Positions 32,663 through 44,800 of a DNA stretch of 64,000 nt are shown here, piece by piece. How positions within the stretch are numbered: the first letter of the stretch is position 1; the number at the start of each line of letters is the position of its first letter. A program made the position numbers and the translations under genes. Origin of the DNA: Heterodera schachtii (Eukaryota; Nematoda; Chromadorea; Rhabditida; Heteroderidae); NCBI GenBank assembly GCA_023374025.1, contig SIJG01000006.1:2665102-2729101 (forward strand). The letters are read 5' to 3'. The notes under the pieces were generated by a model. The model was not told where the DNA came from, made no database searches, and saw only the letters and a list, made by a program, of their open reading frames with translations.

Positions 32663-35600
32663 ATGAATTTAATTATTATTTTGCTCCTAATTGTGATAGC
32701 ATCACAAAAATTGTTGCATTTTTGCTATGGCATGGACAAAGTCAACGAAAAGTCGCGCAAATTGGGCAAATTTGTCGCTGATGACTTACAGCGCAAAAAG
32801 TCGGCTGACAATGAGCGAAGTCCAAGGACCAAGAAAACAGCTGCGAAACAAAAAGTTCAAAAAAAGGCAATGGAAGAAAAAGTGCCAATGTTGGAAGACG
32901 ATGATATGCATTTAACATTGCGACAATTCATTGAACAAAATCAGAAAAAAGAATGTGTTGGGAAGAAATCAGCAGAACGTTTAACGCGTTTGTCCATTGA
33001 CTCTCCAACAAAAAAACAAAGGTAAGCCGAAGCGATTTGTAACAGGGATTGAGGAATGCCGTCTCCCACATTTTGTGTTCGGGGGGATGCTGATTGCCGA
33101 AATTATTGGGGCGTCGGCACACATCCCTGACTAATAACAGGAAATTTTAAAGTAAATTTAAAAAGTTATGAAAATTAAGAGCTTTATCGAAAATAATGCA
33201 CTCATCCCGTCCATTGGTGGAAAAAATTGAGAAACAAAAGGACATTGCATTAGTCCAAAATGAGAGTTTCAGTGATGCTACCGTAATCGACAATGAATTG
33301 AGCATACTGTGGGCAGAAAACCCATTGATAAGCGATGAATGGAATTACACAGAGCCACGGGACAACCCCCAAGCAAATCGGCAAAATGACGAAACAGTTA
33401 CAAATCGAAATAATGTGAAACGAAACATTTTTTAAATTTTGAGGCATTCAATTTCCATTCCATGGTTTTTTGATTATGATATATTTGGGTTCATTTATAA
33501 GTCGTTCGTTTTTTTGAAAGCTCTAATTGCTGTAAAAGCATTTCCCATTAATTGATTGTTATATTTAATTTGAGGCCCTATCTTTGCTCTATCTAATAGT
33601 TGTCGAACCTGCGAAAGTCGTCCATTTTAGAAAAATTATTAATTTTTAAATATGGATCCCCAAAAAATGGCTTTTTACGCACCTTTTTTTGACCCCTCGT
33701 TAACTGATCAAAACTGTTTTTTGTTTGTAAAAAATATATTTTAAAGACTTATTGTTTTGAGCACTGTTTTTTAGTTAACTTTTTCATTTTCAAAATTGGT
33801 TTATGTTTTTTAAGGTTTAAACATAAAACATGCGATCTGTTGAGCTGAGCAATAATTTCAGAAATCAAATTCTCATGACTTTGCCTTTTTCTTAGGCTAA
33901 AATATTACAAGTTTTCGTTAAAAAATAATTTTAAAAATGTTTCGTTTATATAATTAAAAGATGCAATTTATTTTTTTTTAATTTAAATTTTGAATTAATT
34001 AGTTCCTTCCATTGCCAATTGAATGGCATCCATGGGAAGAGTTGAAATGGCAACACCTACCAATGAGAGCATCTGATGATAAAAAAGTGAAGAAATTTTA
34101 TGATTCTTTTGATTGGCATCCCGAAACGCAACAACATCCAGTGTTAATAAAAGGTACAATATATTCAAAAAAAAATAATTAATTTTTAAAATTTGTACAA
34201 TCCAATGTTTTTCGATTTTTTTTTTTGAAATGCCGAGATTTTGAAAAAGCATTATTAATTATGTGAAGCCATTTTTCATTATCATGCTTAAAAGTTTTAG
34301 ACCCAATATTGGAAGAAGAAAAAGAATGTTTGTTGCACACTAATTTAGAAGACAATAAAAATCAAAACAAAAGCAAAGAAAATTTGGAAAAAATGAAACA
34401 AATTTTACCAGAAAATAAATCGTATGAAGCTGTTGAACATGTTGGCACATCTTCACAAATATCCAATAATGGTGATCAACACAAGCAATCCTTCAATAAT
34501 AGTGAACCAACATTTTTGATAGGTAAATTTTTCATTGTTAAATAAAATAAAGTTAGAAAATTTAAATTGTATTTATTAAAATTTTTATTTGAAAATTTAT
34601 GTTTATTTATTTTTAATTATTTTATTCAATTGCTGATCCAAATTCTATCTAAAATTAAGTGAAATATATTTACCATCTGTTTATCAATACACTGAAATGT
34701 CTGCTGCCAGAAAATTTTTCATTTGCAACCGCCTCAGAAAATTTTTCGGAACTCATTGATGGCAAATCAAAGCATTTGGAAATGGCATTGAGTGAAATGC
34801 CAAATCAAATTGACAAAATAATTGGTCGAATCGGAAAAGAAATTGCGATGAATGAGCGGGACAAAGAACAGCAACTATTTGCCAAAATACTTGCTTATGC
34901 AAGAACACAAACCAACAATGCATTCAATAATTTTTTCCAGTTAGTTAGGGTTATGAAACTCAAATTTATATAAAATCGTAATTCAACCATTTTTATCAGA
35001 GTCGGGAATTAAATTAAATTTTCAAAAAATCACGATAAATAAGACATCCATTCAGTAACTGAAATTTTAAAACATGTTTAAGAAATAATCTTAAAAAATA
35101 TTCCACAAAAATTTTCATAAGTAAAATAAAGTAGGGCATGATCGGGACCGTGCCGTTAATTCCTGATTCTTCCAAGGGAATTGCCAAATTTGCGCTTTTT
35201 TCAAAATTTTGCCATTTTTCCTTTTTTATTTTTTTTGGATGCTCAAATGTGGACTTACTCTTCCGAGTACCGGAATTAAATTTACACAAAATTAAGTAAA
35301 ATTCAAATGCCGCAAACAATTGGCCAGAACACTAAGATGAAGGCAATTCTTTTCTTTTATTTACGAATTTATCGTAAAATGTTGGGCTTTTTGGACGTCC
35401 CAAATGAATTGAAACTTCAAAATGAAAAAGACGTAAATTTTGAGTATTTTTCTAAAATAGATTTTTTAAATTTCAGTTAGAAAGCAATCAACCAAAAATT
35501 ACTAAACAGCGAGAAGTCGAGCTATTGGTGAGAAATGCTATGGAGCAAATGAACACAAAGCTAATGAATTGTTTAAATCCAATTGAAAAACAAAGGGTAA

Positions 35601-36611
35601 ATGGCAAATAACATTTGATCACATTTATTCTTTAATTAAATAAATAATTATTTGGGGGTTTTTACGAAATAAAATAATGCCAATTTGAAATATATTTTTT
35701 TTCAGTTGATGAACATTAATTACCAATTGGAAATAACAGAAACAGCTCAAGACTCTTTCCATTTCGCATATAAAACTGTTCAGTTAACATTTTACCCATT
35801 TGTTACGCCTTGTATTTTCAACAAAACTATGGACGAATCAATTGACGATTTTTCAAAGGTTTTGGACAATAATTTTGCATGTCATTTGATGGCATTTAAC
35901 AAGCAGTTTTTTAAAGAAATTGACTTAATTACGCATAAATTTCTTCACTCCCCACGGTTAGTTTTATTTTTACAAATTGCCGATTTTACAGAAAATATTT
36001 GTCTTTAGAGGAGCTTTAAAATATTTAAATACATTTCTTTTTCTGGGTTTTCGTTCTTTAAATATAGGAAAAAATCTTTATTTTTTTATGCAAACAAAAG
36101 TTGGGATTTTAACAATATTTACTTATTTTTCTACATATTTTGCATTTTTTGGTAATATTTCGAATTTAAAAAATTAAATATTAATTAATTACATAATTAT
36201 TACTATTTTTTTAAATTTTAAAGAATGCCATATGTCCGCCGAATTTTACAATTCATTAAAAATAGAATTATTTTGTTAAACAAAAACAGTCAATGCTATC
36301 CAATGGACAAAACCATGAAAATTGCTTACGTTTTAAATAATGTTTATTATGCAATTTTGATCAGATTAGAAAATCAAAATGAAAAAGTGAAAAATTTATG
36401 GGAGAATGACAAATTTTGGGGCTATTGGACCAAAATAAAAGAAATTTTACACAAAACCATCGAACAAACTGGCGAATTGATGAATTGGTGTACAGCAGAA
36501 GCAAAGAAAAGCAATGGACAATTTAAAAATGGGCAAATAATGGGAGAAGATTTTTACAGAAAGAAATTTTTGAAAGATAAATGCAACCATTTCGATCAGC
36601 ACAATTTTTAA
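32663..36611 (+). CDS. Large secreted pioneer protein, 704 aa
   Basis: Nine exons join in phase: 32663-33021, 33180-33414, 34003-34153, 34301-34522, 34660-34943, 35328-35432, 35477-35596, 35706-35956, 36224-36611. The N-terminus (MNLIIILLLIVIASQKLLHF) is a signal peptide. A Lys-rich region follows (to about residue 120), then a Trp-containing stretch (PIEWHPWEELKWQH and FDWHPETQQHP), an acidic/Asn-rich linker, and a long helical C-terminal half with few cysteines. No catalytic motif or known domain was recognised. The segment YIYHLFINTLK loosely resembles LYQYLFMNTLR in the 749-aa protein at 16710-21938; with the same nine-exon layout this hints at distant relation, which I cannot prove. The donor choices at 33415 and 34944 are the least certain. 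Expression and secretion into the host are inference. Confidence 0.7.
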
Positions 36612-38738
36612 ATTCGCTTTTGATTTGTTGGCATTTGGCATTTTATTGTCATAGGCAGGAAATTGGATTTATGTTTAGAGCCCGGATTTTGCAGCATTTG
36701 CTGAAATTTTTTGCTAACTTGGGGCGTACTAATAATAATAAAAAACGCATTTCTAACTTGGTTTGAGGCTTCTAGGTTCAACTTTTTCATGCTGATTTTT
36801 GCTTAAATTGGAATTTTCATGCTTAATGCTGAGCATGTAATTTTTGTGCTGAATTTCGTGCTTATTTTTGTGCTTAATTTGTATTTTTTGAAAAATTTTG
36901 ACTAAAACACCGTCTCTCAGCAATAAAAATGAAAAAAAAACCATAAGAATCGACCTAAAAATTTTGAAAAATACACCCCTAAGAAATGGAAAATTTTCTC
37001 AAAAAATCATTCCCAAAAATTTTTTTCTAGACAAACTTTTGGTTTAAAAATGTTTATTTTTGCTAAGAAAATATTAAAATGTCAGTGCGAAAAGAAAAAT
37101 TGAGAATTTATTGTCAACAGATAAAAATTTTTGCCTAAAAATCACCAAATTTTTATGTTTTTTTTTTCGATTTTTGTGCTTATTAGCCATTTTCATGCTT
37201 ATTTCGTTTACATGAAAAAACAATAAATAAAATATTAAATTAAGCCCTGCTGTTTGTATGGCCACGAACAAAATTAATTATGTTAACTTTCAAAAAAGTT
37301 ATGACAAAAATGTTTAAAACCTGTTTCCTGGTGTACTTTTGGCCATAAGTTTGTTCAAAGTTGACGAAATATGGTTTTTATCTTTTTATATAACGACTCA
37401 CAAATCAGCACACTTTATCCCACTTTTTCCCATTCTTCGCATCTTTTGGCATCAAAATTTGGTCTTTTTTGCGTTGACTCTCAAACTGACCTGAAAAAAT
37501 GTTCAAATGAAAAAACCAAAAAGAAATAAGTTAATTTAATGCTTTTTGAAGTGGTTTTCAAGCAATTTGGAAATTAAAAGTTCGGAAATTATATAATCGC
37601 AATTGGCAAATTATTTTCATTAAAATCCTCGGATAGACCCGAATACAAACGTAAGGATAATGGAGTTTGCAAATTGAGAGGGATGCGGATGGATGGATAC
37701 GGATTTTAACCCAATATCCGCAATATTTGCCTTTCTCCGTGTAAAATAATCACTGGTATATGGAGGGGGGGGGGGGGGGGCTTATACCTAATTAGTGGAC
37801 GAAATTGGAAAAAATAAAAAAATTTTGAAAAAATTATTAATGAATGCGTTCGCATTAAATATTTTCTAAAAAAAACTCGAAAATCCGCCACAAAAAAATC
37901 ACATTAAAAAACTTTTTGAATGAAAGGAAATAAAATATTAAAGTTTGTTGTGCCAAATAAAGATTAATCTTTTAAAAAAGGGACAGATTCCATCCCTGGG
38001 CTAATTAATATTTATAATTATGAGTGAGAAGAGTATTTAAATTGTTCAAAATCAGTGCAGTGAAGGAGAAAAGTGGCGCCAAATCAATGCTTAAAATAGC
38101 CAATGCATGCGTAAAAATGTGTTGGCATCAGTTGTCAGACACATTTAGCAAATGGCAATGCGCAGGGCAAAGAAAAGTCATAAAATTCCTTTTTTTTTTT
38201 TTTTTTTTTTTTTATAATCGCCTTTTTTCGTAAAAATTTTAAGTATATTTTTTTTTATTCAAAATTACCGCTCGGAGCGAAACATGCGCAATTCTGACAC
38301 TACGAACGAAAAAGAAAATCTAGTGGAATTTATTTACATATAATTTGCGTCCCTTGTAATCAGTTTCATTTAATTTGATGGCCGATTAAGTTAAATTTTC
38401 AAATGATTTTAGAAGTTTTTGAACTTTTTGGATATAATAAAATTTTAAAAAAATTTGTAAATCTGAAGAAATTCTTGTTAAATTTTTATTAAAAATTCAA
38501 GGGTCCACGACGATGCCTTCTACACCACAGACCCCTCAATTCCATTTTTACAAAACCATTACCTAAAATTAACTAGCTGTCGAAGACAAATAGTGAAAAT
38601 TTAACATTTTGGCTTTTTTCCAATTAATTAATGATAACAAAATAAAAAAACAGTTAAATGTTTTCAGATGACCCCTACAATTAATGCTTATCTTTTGACA
38701 GAAATAAAAGTTATTTTTTAATTGTCAATTAAATAATT
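36612..38738. other. Intergenic repeat-rich stretch
   Basis: Around 36780-37230 there are many TTTTCATGCTTATTT-like and ACACCCCTAAGAAATGGAAAA words, which also occur in intron 1 of the chemoreceptor gene (6520-6545), so a shared AT-rich repeat is present. A 17-G tract lies near 37764 and a T run near 38190. No gene seen. Confidence 0.45.
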
Positions 38739-40123
38739 ATGCCTTCTTATTCACACATTTCCACTGCATTTATTCTTTTGTTACTACCGGAGCAATGTCA
38801 ATGTAAGTGGGAAATTATGTGATCAAATGGGATGGGATTTTAAGCAAAAGCCATTTGCCAAAAATGTAAAAAAAATTCGAAACTTCGTCATTTATTAAAA
38901 TACAATTTAATATTAGGTTAAGGGGCATAGGAACAGAAGACCCACAGACAAAAGACCCACACCGACAAAAGGCCTTAAAATTTTAATTTCATAAATTCTC
39001 CATTTTATGTGTTTGAAAATTCCAAAAAAAGAATAAATATTAATTTTGAAGAAATTAAAAAGATAATTTGTTGTTCTCGAAAAGACCTTATAGGCCTTAT
39101 TCTCGAGTTAAAAAGCATATAAACAAAACCAAAAATAATTCATTAACAGGGAAATTAACTTTTGGAATAAACTTCCTGAAGCGGTTATTACTGTCAATAA
39201 ACCAAAGAAATTTAGGAGCATTTTAAAGCACGGAGTTTTGAGTTTGGACTAATCTGTAATATTTTTATTAAATTAGTTGGTTTTTCCTATTTGTTTTGCA
39301 ACTTAAAAAGTTAATTAAATTTTTTATTTGTCTATTTTTGTGCCTAAAAAGTAAGGCCTAGTAATTAATAATATAATGTGATTTATATTATAAGTTTCAC
39401 CGCAAAATGGTGAAGGCAAAAACAAAAGTAAAAGTGATGAAAAGCTTTATTCAAATGCTTCAAACACCCTCAAAAACATTGAGAAAGGCGGTGTGAGTCA
39501 TTCATCAAAGGAAAATTGCCCAATTTGTCTTGACGAATTTGAGGAAAGCGACGGGCGGCAAAATCAAAAGAATGAGCCAATAAAATGTGGCGTAAGTTTA
39601 GCACAGATTGGCATACAAAAGAAAACAAATCCAAATTTTTTAGCATGTGTTCCATCGAAAATGTTTGGAGGAATGGTAATTAATTATATTTTGGTGGCGG
39701 AAAACAAATTTAAATCATTGTAAAAAGGCAAAACCAAATTAATTCTTAAAAGAAAATGCACAGTCATTAATTCTTAAAAATTTATAAATAATTGTTTTAT
39801 GAGACCATTTACCTTATGTTGTCCGTATGAACTACCCGTTGTTCCCATGCCACCCTGATCCAGATCACTATAAAGCAGTTCAAAATTCTGTAGGATAAAT
39901 GCCAAAAAAACAACAACTTAAAAGCTTTAACAACTCTTTTTGTTTGAGGGTATTGAATTCGGAAATGTTCATTTAATTGGTTGTGATCGCAACATAATTA
40001 AGGCTTCTGAAAAAGAACACCTGCCCAATGTGCCGTGAAGCAATTGGCGATGGAAAAACTGATCAGACCAACAACATTTCATACGAAGACATTCTTCAGT
40101 TGCCATACATCACATATCTCTAA
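38739..40123 (+). CDS. Secreted RING-H2 E3 ubiquitin ligase, RHA1B-like (copy 2)
   Basis: Predicted secreted single-subunit E3 ligase. Exons: 38739-38802, 39395-39591, 39644-39675, 40003-40123, again 137 aa. Residues 1-22 form a signal peptide (MPSYSHISTAFILLLLPEQC). The RING-H2 is intact: CPICLDEFEES, IKCGHVFHRKCLEEWL, TCPMCR. The core from GGVSHSSKENCP to the second intron is almost identical to copy 1, and the second intron itself differs by one inserted T. The signal peptide, the linker and the last exon (ending LQLPYITYL) are unlike copy 1. The intron positions and phases are the same. This is a duplicate whose ends have diverged or been replaced while the catalytic core was kept. A plant-immunity effector role is inferred from resemblance to RHA1B. 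Confidence 0.87.
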
Positions 40124-41836
40124 ATTTCATTTCAAAGCATGGAGACATGGGAAGTTACGAAATGGGGGCAAAATTTGCGTTAAAAAAGCTAACAAAATGG
40201 GCTTCTCGTTCTTAGGTTTTTACTTAGTTTTCTGCGGCTTGAATCAATGAAGAAAAGCAGAAAAAAAACATTTTTAGCGCGATGGAAAAATTAAAAAAAA
40301 TTTTTTTTTAAGATATTCGGATAAAAATAATTAAAATTTCTTTAAATATTCAACAAAATGAAAAAATAAGCTGAAAACTCGAATTTTCTGTAAGAAAAAC
40401 TCTTTTTTTTTTGCATTTTATCCAAAAAAAAAAAAAAAAAGTTAAAATTTAATTCTTTTGTAGTTAAAATTGCTTATAGTTTATTTACATCGATTTTAAT
40501 TTATTTCATTGATAAACGCACAAATTTTTAAAATTTTGTCCCTTTTTACCATTTTTCGGACCTATTTCGTGATTTTTTGCCCGTATTTTACCATTTTTCG
40601 CCCCTATTTAGGCTCCTAAATTGGATTTTTTTCGCCCCTAAAAATCCAGGCCCTATTCATAAGTCCGCCCGCCTTTTTTAAAGTTAATTCATTTTAGATG
40701 AGCTTTGTAAACTGACGAGGAAAAACCTCTAACCGGTTTGAGTCAAAATTTCCAAAAATCATTTTTCGGGTTTTACAGATAAGAATAGCCGAGTTTTATA
40801 CCATTCGGTACAACCCAGGCTTATTTCAGGTACATTGCAAAAACCCATCGAAATCCAAAATCTTCGATTTTTTATGAATTTTTAATTACACTCTCAAAAT
40901 CCACGGAATCGAGAAATTTGACTTAAAAAAGTGAATGGACTTATAGGACAACCCAATATATTTTAATGTGCCATTAATTGACTATTTTTGTCAAAGTTTG
41001 TTAGCATTGTTTTGAAGTAATGGATAAATGAAAGCTGAGCAAATTCTGAATAAAATTTTCAGAAAATTGCCCAATTTTATAAAAATCTGGCAACAAATTT
41101 ATTTATGCACAATGATTTTTTTTATTTTTGTTTCGTTTTTGTATTGTATTTATCTTTTTGCAGCAACAGATTAGAATCCCAATTAAAGATTTATTAAAGT
41201 CTAAAGAATCATTATTTTTTTATGTACTATTTTAAAATAATTTCAGAAAAATTTATGCTACAAAAAATGAAAAATATAATAATAACCAAATATATATACG
41301 AGCAATAATAATTGGTTGGGTCAATTAGTGAGAGTGTTATAGGCTAATTAATTTATATGGTCGAGGCTCACAACGGTGCGATCAGAGAGCAAAAGCAGGG
41401 GAGAGGGAGCCGAGTCTTAAGTGATCAGCAGGGAATGTGCGGATTTACTGTCCTGCTGCTGATAACTTCTGATCAGCTCCGATCATTTCCATTTTCAAAT
41501 GGGGAACACGGGACGACATTATGCCAAAGCATCCGGAAAAATTTAAAAAAAAACAGAATTCAACGAAGGAATGGATGCATATCACTTTAACGGTGACACA
41601 TTTACTGTGGTGTGATTTTGTGGTCGAACAATCGAATTAACATTTTCAAAATATAAAGGGGGTTTTGGTGGGTTAAATTTTTGCAATTTTTGGCACTTTG
41701 GGACAAAATTATTATTTTTTAAATGGGTTAATTTAAAAAAAACCAATGCAATTTGCTGCATAGTTTACGAAATAAAAAGTGCCAAAAATTTAAAAAATTT
41801 TCCCGAATATCTTTGTTCTCCACAAGTTTCTTCCCC
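40124..41836. other. Intergenic, convergent 3' ends
   Basis: The RING-H2 gene (+) and the glutamine-rich membrane protein gene (-) both end here. The stretch is AT-rich with no supportable gene. 40540-40660 has repeated CCATTTTTCG/CCCCTA words of a dispersed repeat. Confidence 0.45.
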
Positions 41837-44800
41837 TCAATCGACCACCATGTGGGGCTGTCGAGGTCGTTGCTGCTCCCCAGCACCTCCATCATTGGCG
41901 ACCAGTTCAGCCGGTTTTGGCATGTTCACGTCGTCAGTGCCACCGGCGGTGCCACCGTTTGGGTCATCAACCTTAGAAAAAAAAAATTAAATAAGAAAAA
42001 AAAATTTGTGGTTTATAAGGTACGAAATTGTGCTTAGGTGTTAATGTTGTCCTAAAATACAATAATAATTTAAAAAAAATTTTTTTAGTCTTTCAAAGAA
42101 AAATTTCGACGTTTTTTTATAAAGATTTAAAATTTAAAGGTAAATGAAGCAGGGAAATGAACAGAACGTGAATTTGAAGTCTTTAATTTGTTTTTTTCGT
42201 TATGAATTAATCTCTTCCTTAGAATTTATTTTAAAAATCCGTGCCCTGTCTTTAAGAAAAACAAGAAATTATATAAAAAAAAAAAAATTATTCTATCCTT
42301 GGCTAAGCAAAGGTTTCTTTCGTTAAATTTTGAATTTTTTGAAAATTAAATTCAAATGCTTCTATGGGTTTGATCTTAACCTGGACAATTTCTGTGGAGT
42401 CAGAATCGTCCACTTTGAACATTTTCCCAATCATTCTCTTCATATTTTGCACCATTGACTCGAACACTTTCTCAGTTTTCTCAATTTCTTCTCTTGAATT
42501 GTCCTTCTGAAATTTTTAAAAGCATTTTTAGGACAAATTTTTAGCACGAAAAAAGCTAAGCTAGCACTAAATTAAGGAGCGTTTTTGCTAACATTTGGTT
42601 AAGATCAAGCATTTATCGACTGATAAATTAAGTGTTAGGGATCAGAGATTTACATGACAAAATTAATTAGGTAAATTAATTATTGTATTATTGATTGTTA
42701 TTATTTTTTGGGTGCTACCCCATTAACGGAAGAGTTGGCATTCCTCTAACTGTCTGTTTTCTCTCTACCGTTTTGCCTCACTATTTCTCCCGTTAAACGC
42801 CACACACTTAAGCTGTCTGTTTTCTTTCCACTCTCTCTCTCTCTCTCTACCGTAGTCTCTCTGGAAGTCGAAATTCCGTGCCCCAAAAAAAAAATCAGCC
42901 AAATATGTCGGAATTCCGTTACATCCCTCCTCTGGTGGTGGTCCATTCCTTATTTTCCTCACTTCTCTTTTTCATTCATTTGCTCCCACCCAACTCATCC
43001 GTTAATGAGATAGGTCCATTATTTAAACATAATTTATAGAAAATATTAAAAATGCCATCTTTTAGTCCCTTTCAAAAAATAATACCTGGAAAAACACGGA
43101 CGGCACTTCCGGGAACCATTTCTGTTGGAATGGCGAAATGCCGGGCGGGGATGGCTGCTGTTGCTGGTTCAGCTGCGGTTGTTCCTGCTCCGTCTTGGTC
43201 ATCTCCTCCGGTTGCTGCTGCTGCGGTTGTTGTTGCTGTGGTTGCGCCGGCTGACTGTTCTGTTGCGGCACAATCGGCTGCGGCGGTGCGTCCACCTCAA
43301 CCAACTCATCGGCGGACTGCTGTTTAATTTTTGAATTGTGATGAATTTTAGAAAATCAGATTTCCGGGATTGGGCAAAGTTCAATGCGAATTGATTAATT
43401 TTGAGAAATTGAATAGAAATTTATTTTAATGATCCAAAAAATGGGTTAGTTTTTCCATGAAACAAAATAATTTTCAAATAATATCTTAGCATGATGATTA
43501 AAGAAAAGCCGAACCAAAAGACATGTCATTAATTCTCGAAAATTTCGCATTCTGCGAACAGTTGTAGGCTTAATTAGTTAATTATTCTATTTTTATTATT
43601 TATGAAAGATATAAGGGAGACATGCCACACCTCCTTCTTCTCCTGCTGGTGCTCAGTTTGGGAGGGAGCCACAGCTGCACCCGCTGCTTGAACTTGAGGT
43701 GCTGCCGCAGCCGGCGTGGGCTGAGCGGGTGGTGCCGCCGGCTGTTCAGTGCCCAACGAGGTGGGAATTGGCTGCAAAAGTATTCATTAGTATTTTTAAT
43801 TGTTTTTGACATTTTCATTTACGGCTTTTTGGACCCGTTCCAGGTTTTTAAACCCATTTGCCGGTTATTTGAAAGTGGGGGACAAGTAACGATGTAATCG
43901 GATGCCAAAAATTCTGCTCGAAATTCGGCCAAAATTCTTTAGGGGGTTGTGTAAAAAGTTTCGGCCCAAATTAAGGATGGCCAGACCAAGACTTTTGAAC
44001 AATACTAAACCAGGGGTAACGTCAATTATTGCTTAAGGCAATCAGGGAAAAATCATCGTAAAATTTTCTATGAGGAAATAATCATGTCATAAATTGTCTA
44101 AGCCAATTTGAATGTGTATGGCATTCATTTTAATAATCTGCTGATATGCACCTCCACAGCATCGTCGTGTTCATTCTTTGCCGCCTCAACAACAGTCACA
44201 GTGGGAAATTTGACAATGTCCGACGGTTGGGCGGACGGCGGACCGGCGCCGAACATTGTGCCGGTGCCACGGTTGGCGTTGCTGTTCTCATCATCATCAT
44301 TATCATCATCGTCCTTGCTGTTGTCGGGGTCGGTCTTGTCAGCTGAAAGCAAGAAAATTTGGGCATTTACCATTGTACAGACCGGGCATTTGAACCTATG
44401 CCCAAAATCGATTTAAATTTGTATGTTTTTCCATTTATCTTTCAAGAATTTAATCTTCAATTATTTGATAATTAATTTAATTTTTCTATGATTTATTTTT
44501 TCTAATGTGTGTATTCCGCTCTAAATACCGGCTGAGGATGATGACGAAGTCGACCATTTTGGCAGCCAATCCTGGCGCGGTTGTTGCGGTTGCTGTTGAT
44601 TCTGAAGTGTACAGCAGTAGACATTAATCATACAGTAACCAATTTTGGTATTGGTTTTACAGATTTTATTGATTTTTCACCTGCGCCTGAGGCTGTTCAG
44701 TTGGAGGCCCAATTGGCAGTTGGAATTTGTTCTTGTTGTTGTCATCAACAACATTGTTACTGTTGTCGTTGCTGTCAATGCTCGGCGGCGGAAGCTTGAC

